Shown here: one piece after another, positions 1-7,303 of the stretch
Layout: the number at the start of each line of letters is the position of its first letter
Numbering within the stretch: the first letter of the stretch is position 1
Assembly: GCA_021802555.1 (NCBI GenBank)
Contig: JAJZRU010000015.1
Span: forward strand, 1-60,636
Source of the DNA: Pseudomonadota bacterium
Lineage (GTDB): Bacteria > Pseudomonadota > Gammaproteobacteria > Burkholderiales > Thiobacillaceae
DNA: 60,636 nucleotides
Direction: 5' to 3'
Notes under the pieces: model-generated
What the model saw: only the letters and a program-made list of their open reading frames with translations
What the model was told of the DNA's origin: nothing
Databases searched by the model: none
Translations under genes and position numbers: made by a program

Positions 1-929
1 ATGTTGGAAAGCCCCTGGCCGACGAATTCCTGGTTGCTGTCTATGCTCTGGTCGGATTTGATGGCCACGGAGCGGGCGATGGCCACGGCTTCGGTCAAGG
101 CGAGCACGGCGACGATGAGCGCGCTGAAGAACACCTGGCGCATGGCCGAGAGGGAGAAATCCGGCATGGACCAGGGGGGCAGTCCCGCTACCAGGGCGCC
201 CACGGTGCGGATGCCGGTCTGGTCCATGCCATATTTCTGATTGAGCAGGGCAGCCAGCACACCGCCCACCACCATGGCCACGATCATGTAGGGCAGCTTG
301 GGTGTGTAGCGCTTGGCCAGGATGCCGGCCGCCAGGGTGGCGGCACCCACCACGGTGACAAAGAAATTGATTTCGGTGACATGGCCGAAGAAATGGATGA
401 CCACTTCATGAAAGTGGGCACCGCGGGGAATGTCGAGGCCGAAGAAGTTTTTGATCTGGCTTGCGGCGATCAGGATGGCCGCGCCGGCGGTGAAGCCGAT
501 GACCACGGTGTGGGAGATGAAATTGACCAGGGCGCCCAGGCGCGCGAGGCCCATGATGAGCTGGAACAGACCGGCCAGCAGCGTGAGCGTGAGCACCAGG
601 CTGACGAATTGCGGCGAGCCGGGTTCCGCGAGGGGCGAAACGGAGGCGAACACGACGATGGAAATCGCGGTCGTGGGGCCGGACACCAAATGCCAACTGG
701 ATCCGAACAGGGCGGCGACGATGGCCGGAACCATGGCGGCATACAGTCCGTATTCGGGCGGCAGCCCGGCGATGGTGGCGAAGGCCACGGCCTGGGGCAG
801 CACGATAATGGCGCCGGAGAGGCCGGCGACCATGTCGCTCTTGAAGGTCTGCCGGTCGACCATCGGCCACCAGCGCAGGAAGGGGAGTAGACGGTACAGC
901 CAGAGGGGGCAGGCGATGGTGTTGGACAT
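1..929 (-). CDS. SulP family anion transporter, N-terminal part
   Basis: This is the N-terminal 309 residues of a SulP-type inner-membrane anion transporter; the rest lies beyond the left edge. The protein begins MSNTIACPLWLYRLLPFLRW and continues with the SulP hallmark segment DMVAGLSGAIIVLPQAVAFA, then TIAGLPPEYGLYAAMVPAIV. About eight hydrophobic helices follow, one containing the family-typical FTAGAAILIAASQIKNFFG. Members move sulfate, bicarbonate or other anions. The substrate cannot be told here because the C-terminal STAS domain and any partner gene are not visible. The ATG at 929 is preceded by an AT-rich stretch. The DUF1841 gene upstream on the same strand ends 45 bp away, so the two could be co-transcribed. 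Confidence 0.9.
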   Translation of the reverse strand, partial: MSNTIACPLWLYRLLPFLRWWPMVDRQTFKSDMVAGLSGAIIVLPQAVAFATIAGLPPEYGLYAAMVPAIVAALFGSSWHLVSGPTTAISIVVFASVSPLAEPGSPQFVSLVLTLTLLAGLFQLIMGLARLGALVNFISHTVVIGFTAGAAILIAASQIKNFFGLDIPRGAHFHEVVIHFFGHVTEINFFVTVVGAATLAAGILAKRYTPKLPYMIVAMVVGGVLAALLNQKYGMDQTGIRTVGALVAGLPPWSMPDFSLSAMRQVFFSALIVAVLALTEAVAIARSVAIKSDQSIDSNQEFVGQGLSN

Positions 930-974
930 CGGGCGACCAGGCGAATAAGTGATTATTAAGTTTTGTCGAACCGC

Positions 975-1421
975 CTATTCTAGCGTATCGGCAGCTCCCG
1001 CCCGGCGCCGGATGCAGTCGGCGTAGACCGTCTCGCTCACCGCCACGCCCTGCCGCTGGCTTTGCCACAAGGCTTCGGCCAGGCATTCCATGAGGGTGTG
1101 CTGGGCCTGCATGGCGTCGCCCGATGCCCGGCACAGGCGCTCATAATGCGCGCGGATGCCGGCAGGCTGGTCGATGGAGAGCTGTTCGAGGAGGGCGACG
1201 TGCAGGGCCAGGTGCAGAAAGGGATTGGTTTCGCCCTGCTCGGGAAAGTATTCGCGCTCGCCGTAACGCGCCGCATTTTCCAGCACGGCATGGTATTCGG
1301 GGTGGGCCAGTATGGCTTCCAGCGCCAGGGTCTGCGCGCCCTCCAAGGGCAGGCCGGCACGATAGCGCGCCCAGGTGTCGAAAAAGAAGCGGCGCGCCTG
1401 GACTCTGGTGGGCTGGAACAT
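975..1421 (-). CDS. DUF1841 family protein
   Basis: A 148-residue cytoplasmic protein of the DUF1841 family, conserved in beta- and gammaproteobacteria, with no known function. Visible family features are the start MFQPTRVQARRFFFDTWARY and the segment NPFLHLALHVALLEQLSIDQP. I chose ATG 1421, not the in-frame upstream codons, because GGGGAGG sits just before it and because a second copy of this start region lies at 2242-2297. The reading frame could open further upstream, but the leader residues are Cys/Pro/Arg-rich and unlike the family. A toxin-antitoxin module now separates this gene from its ancestral upstream DNA. Confidence 0.85.
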   Translation of the reverse strand: MFQPTRVQARRFFFDTWARYRAGLPLEGAQTLALEAILAHPEYHAVLENAARYGEREYFPEQGETNPFLHLALHVALLEQLSIDQPAGIRAHYERLCRASGDAMQAQHTLMECLAEALWQSQRQGVAVSETVYADCIRRRAGAADTLE

Positions 1422-1494
1422 GACCTCCCCATTATGGCCCATCGCCTGTGTTTGGGCTGGGTGCCCTGAACGGGCGGGCACGCCGGACGTGGGG

Positions 1495-1830
1495 TTAAAC
1501 TGCGAACAGCACCGACACCTGTCCCGTGGGATGTGCGGCATCCCGTGGGCGGATGACAATTTCGACATCGCGGTCGAGTTGGGTCATGAAATACAGCAGC
1601 CGTTCGGAAGAGAAGCGATTCAGCTTGTAGTGCTTGAGTTCCGAGACATGGGGCTGCGGAATGCCGAACAGGGCAGCGGCGGCAGTTTGCGTCAGGCGTT
1701 TGTCCTTGATGATTTCGTTGATCCGCATGGCAAGCTGCACGCGCAGCTTGCGCTCCGCCGCGTCGGCGTAGCCCAGATCGCGGAATACGTTGCCGGTGCC
1801 CGCATCCACCGTTTCAGTCGTCTTTGCCAT
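1495..1830 (-). CDS. XRE-family HTH antitoxin
   Basis: A 111-residue helix-turn-helix protein. The central part (about residues 30-75) reads AMRINEIIKDKRLTQTAAAA followed by LFGIPQPHVSELKHYKLNRF, an XRE-type HTH of the small antitoxin class (COG5606-like). The neighbour upstream, overlapping by 17 bp, is a Gp49-like toxin, so this is very probably the antitoxin and the autorepressor of a toxin-first type II module of HigBA-like layout. The 22-bp perfect palindrome at 2204-2225, just ahead of the toxin gene, is its probable operator. Family and pairing are clear; neutralising activity is inferred. Confidence 0.9.
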   Translation of the reverse strand: MAKTTETVDAGTGNVFRDLGYADAAERKLRVQLAMRINEIIKDKRLTQTAAAALFGIPQPHVSELKHYKLNRFSSERLLYFMTQLDRDVEIVIRPRDAAHPTGQVSVLFAV

Positions 1831-2191
1831 AGCGTACCTCGTAATCTGTCTGCGCCATCTTCAGGCGCTGGGTTATCAATTCCACGTCGTTCTTGGACGT
1901 GCGTATGCCGGAAGGCGATTTTTTCTGGGAGCAGTGAAGGACGTAAACTGCTTTCGTAAACCGCACCGTGTAGGCCGCTCGGTAGGTATCGCCGCGATGA
2001 TCCCCGACCATCTCGAACATGCCCGGCCCTATGCCTTTCCAGGGCTTGGCAGATGGCGGCGTGCCGCCCATCTGCACCACGCTCAAGGCATAGCCAAAAT
2101 CGTCCACTACCTCGCCTGGAAAGGTCAGCAAGTCTTTCTTGGCCGACCCTATCCAATGGAGTGGTTTTTCCCGCAGGACGAAAGGCTGCAT
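1814..2191 (-). CDS. Type II toxin, phage Gp49-like (DUF891), RelE/HigB superfamily
   Basis: A 125-residue protein with the order of motifs of the Gp49-like/DUF891 toxins (COG4679): REKPLHWIGSAKKDLLTFP near the N-terminus, then GDTYRAAYTVRFTKAVYVLH (the conserved R-x-x-Y and beta-sheet core) and FQKKS-like CSQKKSPSG. Relatives are ribosome-dependent mRNA interferases or related toxins of the RelE fold. ATG 2191 is taken as the start; a GTG one codon upstream (2194) is an alternative. It overlaps the antitoxin gene, which follows in the same operon. The gene sits in a spot where the neighbouring DUF1841 gene start is duplicated on both sides, evidence that the module was acquired. Confidence 0.88.
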   Translation of the reverse strand: MQPFVLREKPLHWIGSAKKDLLTFPGEVVDDFGYALSVVQMGGTPPSAKPWKGIGPGMFEMVGDHRGDTYRAAYTVRFTKAVYVLHCSQKKSPSGIRTSKNDVELITQRLKMAQTDYEVRYGKDD

Positions 2192-2203
2192 CACGCACCA
2201 AAT

Positions 2204-2225
2204 TATATACCGTTAACGGTATATA
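2204..2225. promoter_or_regulatory. 22-bp perfect palindrome, probable toxin-antitoxin operator
   Basis: A perfect palindrome centred on GTTAAC with arms TATATACCGTT and AACGGTATATA. It ends 12 bp before the toxin start. Read on the minus strand, its downstream edge forms TATAAT (2202-2207), so a repressor bound here would cover the -10 region. The position and symmetry fit autorepression by the XRE antitoxin. If that TATAAT is the true -10, the transcript would start almost at the start codon. Confidence 0.7.
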
Positions 2226-2241
2226 TTGAATGTGGGTATAA

Positions 2242-2297
2242 CGCGCCCAGGTATCGAAAAAGAAGCGGCGCGCCTGGGTGCGGTTGGGCTGGAACAT
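2242..2297 (-). pseudogene. Duplicated 5' fragment of the DUF1841 gene
   Basis: On the minus strand this encodes MFQPNRTQARRFFFDTWARY, almost identical to the first 20 residues of the DUF1841 protein at 1421. I count 50 of 56 identical bases between 2242-2297 and 1366-1421 with no gaps. Weaker similarity continues upstream of the start codon (around 2300-2350 versus 1425-1475). The reading frame then runs into the toxin promoter palindrome. The toxin-antitoxin module is thus bracketed by direct repeats of the host gene start. Confidence 0.8.
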
Positions 2298-2371
2298 GTC
2301 GCCAATTATGGCTCATCGCAAAGGTGATTTTGTGCCGTGCCGCTGAACCCGGCCGGTTCGTGTGAGTCCGA

Positions 2372-2413
2372 TTATCGAGGGGAAATTCAAGAACTTGAAT
2401 TTCCCCTCGATAA
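2372..2413. repeat. Long perfect inverted repeat upstream of msrP
   Basis: Two 20-bp arms (2372-2391 and 2394-2413) are exact reverse complements around a 2-bp centre; the left arm begins TTATCGAGGGGAAATTCAAG. It lies 75 bp before the msrP start. There is no T-run after either arm, so it is not a classical terminator. It could be an operator for an unseen regulator, a transcript processing site or a recombination scar. Confidence 0.75.
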
Positions 2414-2487
2414 CCCGTCGAGGTTTAATTCGTAAGGCTGGCGGTTTTGCGGCGACTCAAGCTGCAACGACAACGCACGGAGCGATC

Positions 2488-3450
2488 ATGTACATCCGCA
2501 AATCCAGCGACATCAAGCCCTCGGAAATCACCGACCGGGAGGTTTATCGGCAGCGCCGCCGCTTTCTCGGGCTGGCGGGCGCTTCCGCCGCCGGGATCGC
2601 TGCCGCCGCGGCCTTGCCCGGCCTGCTGAGCGCCTCGCGCAAGGCCCATGCGCAGGCGCGGCTCGCCGTGGCGTATCAAAGCCCCTTCAATACCAAGGAA
2701 GCGTTGACGCCCTACAAGGATGTCACCACTTACAACAATTTCTACGAATTCGGCGTGGGCAAGTCCGATCCCGCGGAACTGGCCGCCAGCCTCAAGCCGC
2801 ATCCCTGGACCGTCACCATCGATGGTGCCTGCGCCCGGCCGGGGAGCTACCATCTGGAGGATTTCATCAAGCCCCATGCACTGGGCGATTATGTGTACCG
2901 CCATCGCTGCGTGGAGGCGTGGTCCATGGTCGTTCCCTGGGTGGGATTTCCGCTTGCGGAAGTCATCAAGCGCGCGGGCCCCACGGGGGCGGCGAAATAT
3001 GTGCAGTTCACCACCCTGCTGGACCCCAGGATGTTTCCCGGGCAGCGCCTGCCCGTGCTGGATTGGCCCTATACCGAGGGCCTGCGCATGGACGAGGCCA
3101 TGCATCCCCTGACCCTGCTTGCCGTGGGGCTGTACGGCGAAGTGCTGCCCAACCAGAACGGCGCGCCGCTGCGCCTGGTGGTGCCGTGGAAGTACGGCTT
3201 CAAGAGCATCAAGTCCATCGTGCGCATCAGCTTCGTGGAGCGGCAGCCGATCACCACCTGGATGCGCGCGGTGCCGTCGCGCTACGGCTTTTATTCCAAC
3301 GTCAACCCCGATGTCGACCGGGTGCCCTGGAGCCAGCGCTACGAGCGCCGCATCGGCGACTTGCTCAAGCGCAAGACGCTCATGTTCAACGGCTATGGCG
3401 CGCAGGTGGCGCCGCTCTACGCCGGCATGAATCTGAACACCTATTACTGA
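2488..3450 (+). CDS. msrP: Protein-methionine-sulfoxide reductase catalytic subunit MsrP
   Basis: A 320-residue periplasmic molybdopterin enzyme that reduces methionine sulfoxide in envelope proteins. The start [20 protein letters not shown] is family-typical, followed by a Tat signal with [11 protein letters not shown] and a cleavage region near RKAHAQ. The molybdenum-ligand cysteine is in [20 protein letters not shown] (about residue 145), and the C-terminal half has the usual [20 protein letters not shown] segment. ATG 2488 was chosen over an upstream in-frame codon at 2362 because the latter would place the long inverted repeat inside the gene and move the Tat signal away from the N-terminus. 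msrQ follows after 6 bp. Confidence 0.96.
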   Translation: MYIRKSSDIKPSEITDREVYRQRRRFLGLAGASAAGIAAAAALPGLLSASRKAHAQARLAVAYQSPFNTKEALTPYKDVTTYNNFYEFGVGKSDPAELAASLKPHPWTVTIDGACARPGSYHLEDFIKPHALGDYVYRHRCVEAWSMVVPWVGFPLAEVIKRAGPTGAAKYVQFTTLLDPRMFPGQRLPVLDWPYTEGLRMDEAMHPLTLLAVGLYGEVLPNQNGAPLRLVVPWKYGFKSIKSIVRISFVERQPITTWMRAVPSRYGFYSNVNPDVDRVPWSQRYERRIGDLLKRKTLMFNGYGAQVAPLYAGMNLNTYY

Positions 3451-3456
3451 CCTGCC

Positions 3457-4086
3457 ATGAGCACGCGGCAGAATTTCGTTCGTCTGGGGCTCAAGCCTGC
3501 GGTCTTCGTGCTATGCCTGCTGCCCCTGCTGCAGCAGGTCTGGTGGGCTTACACGGGGAATCTGGGGGCCAATCCCATCGGCGAGCTCACCAACGAATCC
3601 GGGGTATGGTCGCTGCGGCTGTTGCTGGCGACGCTGGCGATCACGCCTCTGCGCCGGCTGACCGGCTGGGGCTGGCTCATCAGCGTGCGCCGCATGCTGG
3701 GGCTTTACGCTTTCACTTATGGCGTGCTGCATCTGGCAGTGTACTGGGGGCTCAACCAGTATTTCGATTTGAGCCTCATTGCCGGCGATCTGAAGCGGCC
3801 TTACATCATCACGGGCTATCTGTCGCTGCTCTTCATGGTGCCGCTGGCCGCCACGTCCACCGATGCCATGGTGCGGCGCCTGGGGCGGCGCTGGCAGAAG
3901 CTGCATCGGCTGGTGTATGCCGTCGCGATTTTGGGCGTGCTGCACTATCTGCTGCTGGTGAAGATAGATTTCCTGCCGCCGCTCGGATATGGCCTGGCCC
4001 TGGCCGCGCTGCTGGGCTGGCGCGTCTGGGCCTGGCAGATCGCGCCGCGCCTGGCGCCGCTGGGGCGCAGGCAGCAGGCCGGTTGA
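3457..4086 (+). CDS. msrQ: Heme-binding membrane subunit MsrQ
   Basis: A 209-residue inner-membrane b-type heme protein that passes quinone or flavin-derived electrons to MsrP. About six transmembrane helices are visible, with the family segments NPIGELTNESGVWSLRLLLA, RRMLGLYAFTYGVLHLAVYW (heme-region histidine), KRPYIITGYLSLLFM and KLHRLVYAVAILGVLHYLLL. It lies 6 bp after msrP and is surely co-transcribed. Length and motifs match the family. Confidence 0.96.
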   Translation: MSTRQNFVRLGLKPAVFVLCLLPLLQQVWWAYTGNLGANPIGELTNESGVWSLRLLLATLAITPLRRLTGWGWLISVRRMLGLYAFTYGVLHLAVYWGLNQYFDLSLIAGDLKRPYIITGYLSLLFMVPLAATSTDAMVRRLGRRWQKLHRLVYAVAILGVLHYLLLVKIDFLPPLGYGLALAALLGWRVWAWQIAPRLAPLGRRQQAG

Positions 4087-4107
4087 GCCAAGGCCCCGCC
4101 TCGGCGT

Positions 4108-5412
4108 TCAGAACTGATAGCCCACCCCCAGATTGAAGCCGGTGCCGGGCGTGGTCTCATCCGATTGCGTGCCGAAGCGCGGCATGGTTTCGTGCTGGTA
4201 ATCGGCCTTGAGCACCACGCCGGGACTGAGCCAATAGTTGAGCCCCACGTTCCATTGGCTGAATTGCGTGCCGCCGGGGCCCAGCGATCCGGCCTGGTTG
4301 TTCCAGCGGTCGTAGCGGGTGAAGAGCCCCAGATGCTCGTCGAGCATGTAGGAGGGTTCGAGGTACCAGCCGCGCTGCATGTCGGCGCCCACTGCCCGGG
4401 GGCCGCTGCCGGCGAGATTCCATTGGGCATACAGCGCCTTGAGCGTGTAGGGGCCGCGGTTCCAGACGGCGTCGGCGGTGGCGAGCCAGGCGCCGCCCGC
4501 CGTGGGGTCGCTCCCCTGACTTATGTTGCTCTGATAATCGGCTGACGCCGCCAGGGTCAGTCCCGGCAGCCCGGTCCATTTCAGGCGTGCGGTCAGCGCG
4601 CCGTTGTTGGCACTGGCCTTGGCGGCATCCTGAGGACCGTCGTAGACGGCGTAACGGCTTGCGGCATCGAGTTTGAAGCCGCTGGTCAGCGCTCCGTCCA
4701 GAGCCAGGCCGTCGCTCGCCTGATAGCTCAGCCCCACGCCGGGCTCGTCCCAGGTGGAAGGGATGATGTTGATTTCCACCGGGTTGCGCTCGACACCGTA
4801 GAACGTGGGCGGCTCGTGCGATTCGTTGATGATGCCCACGGGCATGAGGAACACGCCGGCACGGGCGGTGAGCTTGGGCGAAAAATCCTTCTCCACATAG
4901 GCCTGCTCGATGTCCACCTCGCCCCGGCTGCCGGGGCCGCAATCGCCCGTGGCGCCGCAGGCGGCGGCTTCGTCGCCCGCCAGCTTGGCGTGCTCGAATT
5001 CGATTTCGGAACGGAAGCGCAGGCTGTCGGAGAAATCGTGGCCGACGAACACCACCAGGCGGCGCAGATCGACCAGATCGTTGTTTGCCGTGCCGATGGG
5101 GCTGCCGCCGGCATCGTATCGATCGGCCCGCAGCTTGTGGTAATTCACTTCGCCATAGCCGCCGATGGTGGTCTTGCTCGCCTCGGCGCTGCGCTCATTG
5201 GCGCTGGCAATTTGCCGTGCCTGCTGGTCCTGGGTGCTTTGCTGCTGTTGCAGCTGCTGTTCGACCTGGGCCAGCTGCTGCTTGAGCGCGGCGATTTCCG
5301 CGGCAAGCTGAGCCACGCTCGGCTCGCTCGCCTGGGCGGCCAGGCTCAGGCTCATGGCACCTGCCAGGAGTGCCAGACGCAGTTCGGGGCGGCGGGAAGA
5401 AATTTTGCGCAT
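4108..5412 (-). CDS. Outer-membrane porin with N-terminal coiled coil (paralogue 1)
   Basis: A 434-residue outer-membrane beta-barrel protein. It has a signal peptide (MRKISSRRPELRLALLAGAM, cleaved near AAQA) and a Gln-rich coiled coil (residues about 35-75: EIAALKQQLAQVEQQLQQQQ). A barrel beginning TTIGGYGEVNYHKLRAD follows, ending in the classical terminal Phe (LGVGYQF). It resembles phosphate-selective or general porins of the OprO/OprP type. It is a tandem paralogue of the next gene, sharing segments such as RFRSE(I/L)EF(E/A)HAKLAGDE. ATG 5412 is used because the upstream residues are not signal-like. The substrate is unknown; its place at the end of a Fur-headed gene run hints at iron or electron-shuttle traffic. 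Confidence 0.85.
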   Translation of the reverse strand: MRKISSRRPELRLALLAGAMSLSLAAQASEPSVAQLAAEIAALKQQLAQVEQQLQQQQSTQDQQARQIASANERSAEASKTTIGGYGEVNYHKLRADRYDAGGSPIGTANNDLVDLRRLVVFVGHDFSDSLRFRSEIEFEHAKLAGDEAAACGATGDCGPGSRGEVDIEQAYVEKDFSPKLTARAGVFLMPVGIINESHEPPTFYGVERNPVEINIIPSTWDEPGVGLSYQASDGLALDGALTSGFKLDAASRYAVYDGPQDAAKASANNGALTARLKWTGLPGLTLAASADYQSNISQGSDPTAGGAWLATADAVWNRGPYTLKALYAQWNLAGSGPRAVGADMQRGWYLEPSYMLDEHLGLFTRYDRWNNQAGSLGPGGTQFSQWNVGLNYWLSPGVVLKADYQHETMPRFGTQSDETTPGTGFNLGVGYQF

Positions 5413-5457
5413 GTGTGTCTCCGTCGGGTTGCGTGAGCCCCCCGCAGGGGGCGGCAA

Positions 5458-6681
5458 TCAGAACTGGTAGCCCAGGCCCAGGTTGATGCCGTTGAAGGCG
5501 TTCTTGCCGGCGGGGGCGGTCTGCCATTGGTAATCGGCTTTCAGCACGACACCGGGGTCGAGCCAGTAATTCAGGCCCACGTTCCACTGGCCGTATTGGC
5601 TGTCGGTGCCGTCGCCGGCCTGGTTGTCCCAGCGGTTGTAGCGGGTGAATGCGCCCAGGCGTTCGTTGAGCTTGTAGGACGGCTCGACATACCAGCCGCG
5701 CTGCACATTCGCGCCCGTGGCCTTGGGGCCGCTGCCGGAGACGTTCCATTGGGCATACAGGGCTTTGAGGGTGAAGGGGCCGGGATTCCAGATGGCGTGG
5801 GCTTCGGAAAGCCAACCGGCGCCGATGGTGGGATCCGTGCCCTGCGCCATGTCGTTCTGGTAATACAGGCTGGCGGCGGCGGTGAGGCCCGGCAGGCCGT
5901 TCCACTGCAGGCGCGCAGTGTAGGCGCCGTCCTTGGCAGTGGCTTTGGCGACGTGCTGGCGGCCGTCGCGCACGGCATAGCCGTCGGCGGCGGAAAGCTT
6001 CAGGCCGCTGGTGAAGAGCGCGTCCAGAGTGAAACCGTCGGCCCAGCGGTAGTTGGCGCCCAAGCCGCCTTCGCGCCAGGTGGTCGGGATGATGTAGGTT
6101 TCCACGGGGTTGCGGTCGGCGCCGTAGAAGGTGGCGGGTTCGTGGGTCTCGTTGAGGATGCCGATGGGCATCAGCATCAGGCCGGCGCGGCCCAGGAGAT
6201 TCTTGCCGAAGTCGTATTCGATCTGGGCTTGCTCCACCTCGAATTCGCCTTGGGCGCCGGGTGCGCTGGGATTGCCGACCTCGTCTCCCGCCAGCTTGGC
6301 ATGAGCGAATTCCAGCTCGGAGCGAAAGCGCAGACGCTCGTTGAAATCGTGGCCCAGGTAAAGCACGAAGCGGCGAAAGTCGATCTGGTCTTTGTCGGCC
6401 CCGCCGGCCAGTCGATTGTCCCAGCGGTTGTAGACCAGCTCGCCGTAGCCGCCCACGGTGGTCTTGGCGCTTTCCTGCGCGGCGTTGCTGGCACTGGCTA
6501 TCGCTTGGGCCTGCTGGTTTTGGGTGGTTTTCTGTGCGGCCAATTCCTGCTTGACCTGGGCCAGTTCGCGTTCCAGGGCCTCAAGACGGGCCGCCAGCTC
6601 GCTCTCGGCGGCCAGGGCCGGCCAGGACAGCAGCAGGGATCCGGCCAGCGTGGCCAGACGGAAGGATGTATGAGTAGACAT
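5458..6681 (-). CDS. Outer-membrane porin with N-terminal coiled coil (paralogue 2)
   Basis: A 407-residue porin with signal peptide (MSTHTSFRLATLAGSLLLSW, cleaved near ALAA), a short coiled coil (LAARLEALERELAQVKQELA) and a beta-barrel starting TTVGGYGELVYNRWDN and ending LGLGYQF. It is a close tandem duplicate of the following gene, 45 bp downstream. It lies 103 bp after the cytochrome-b-like gene on the same strand; that gap holds a GC-rich hairpin (6752-6774) without a T-run, so read-through is possible. The family is clear, the substrate is not. Confidence 0.85.
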   Translation of the reverse strand: MSTHTSFRLATLAGSLLLSWPALAAESELAARLEALERELAQVKQELAAQKTTQNQQAQAIASASNAAQESAKTTVGGYGELVYNRWDNRLAGGADKDQIDFRRFVLYLGHDFNERLRFRSELEFAHAKLAGDEVGNPSAPGAQGEFEVEQAQIEYDFGKNLLGRAGLMLMPIGILNETHEPATFYGADRNPVETYIIPTTWREGGLGANYRWADGFTLDALFTSGLKLSAADGYAVRDGRQHVAKATAKDGAYTARLQWNGLPGLTAAASLYYQNDMAQGTDPTIGAGWLSEAHAIWNPGPFTLKALYAQWNVSGSGPKATGANVQRGWYVEPSYKLNERLGAFTRYNRWDNQAGDGTDSQYGQWNVGLNYWLDPGVVLKADYQWQTAPAGKNAFNGINLGLGYQF

Positions 6682-6751
6682 AAGCGCTCCATGGGTCGTC
6701 AGTGGTGAAAAATGTTGGCTGGCGGGCTCAGGGAGCGTGGCTGGCTAAGCA

Positions 6752-6774
6752 GGAGGCGGGGTGGGCCCGCCTCC
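6752..6774 (-). terminator. GC-rich hairpin between the membrane gene and the porin pair
   Basis: Arms GGAGGCGGG and CCCGCCTCC with a 5-base loop. No T-run follows on either strand, so it is a weak or partial terminator, or an mRNA-stability element separating the redox genes from the porins. Confidence 0.45.
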
Positions 6775-6784
6775 GGGGATGGGT

Positions 6785-7303
6785 TCAATCGGTCTGGGGC
6801 AGTATCTCCCTCGTGCTTGCCAGGCTTTGCTGCGCCGCATGACGGGGCAGGGGCGCGGGGCGCTTTTTGCCCCGGACCACGTGCATCAGCAGGAGCAGCG
6901 GCAGCGCCAGGCCGGGAATCCAATGCAGCAGGGGCAGCCAGCGCTGGTTGCCGTCGGTGGCGAAGTAGTAGAGCGCATAGCCGGTCAGCGCGAGCCAGGC
7001 CAGGACGGCCAGGAGCGCGAGGCCGGCGGCGCGGTTTTTCTTCAGGGTCCAGGCGCGCTGGGCGTGGTGCGGCAGCACCGAGCCGATGGCCAACAACGCG
7101 GTGAGGAGACTCAGCCCGTGCAGACGCAGCCACCATTGTTCCAGCGGATTGGGCGTGGGCCCGAAAGGGCCGTTGACCGCAAGGTAGTAGTGGTACAGCA
7201 GCCATAAAACGCCCGACAGCCATAACGCGCCCAGGCTCAGATAAAGCGCTTTTTTCTGCCCAGGCAACAGGCGCAAAGGGATGGGAAGGCGGGGCTTATA
7301 CAT
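6785..7303 (-). CDS. Small cytochrome-b-like membrane protein (DUF4405-like)
   Basis: A 172-residue inner-membrane protein with about four helices: KALYLSLGALWLSGVLWLLY, LSLLTALLAIGSVL, LALLAVLAWLALTGYALYYF and LLHWIPGLALPLLLLMHVV. Histidines lie where membrane heme ligands would be expected: RLHG in helix 2, PHHAQ, and the pair LHW...LMH about 14 residues apart in helix 4. It therefore looks like a small di-heme b-type electron carrier; heme binding is inferred. It overlaps apbE by 8 bp (start 7303) and is clearly in its operon. The likely role is to hand quinol electrons to the flavinylated periplasmic proteins encoded upstream. The family assignment is tentative. Confidence 0.7.
   Translation of the reverse strand: MYKPRLPIPLRLLPGQKKALYLSLGALWLSGVLWLLYHYYLAVNGPFGPTPNPLEQWWLRLHGLSLLTALLAIGSVLPHHAQRAWTLKKNRAAGLALLAVLAWLALTGYALYYFATDGNQRWLPLLHWIPGLALPLLLLMHVVRGKKRPAPLPRHAAQQSLASTREILPQTD

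Noticed and set aside
5527-6708. A 393-residue plus-strand open frame opposite the second porin
   Set aside because: The minus-strand porin has a signal peptide, coiled coil and terminal Phe; the opposite frame is low-complexity Val/Gly/Ala sequence.
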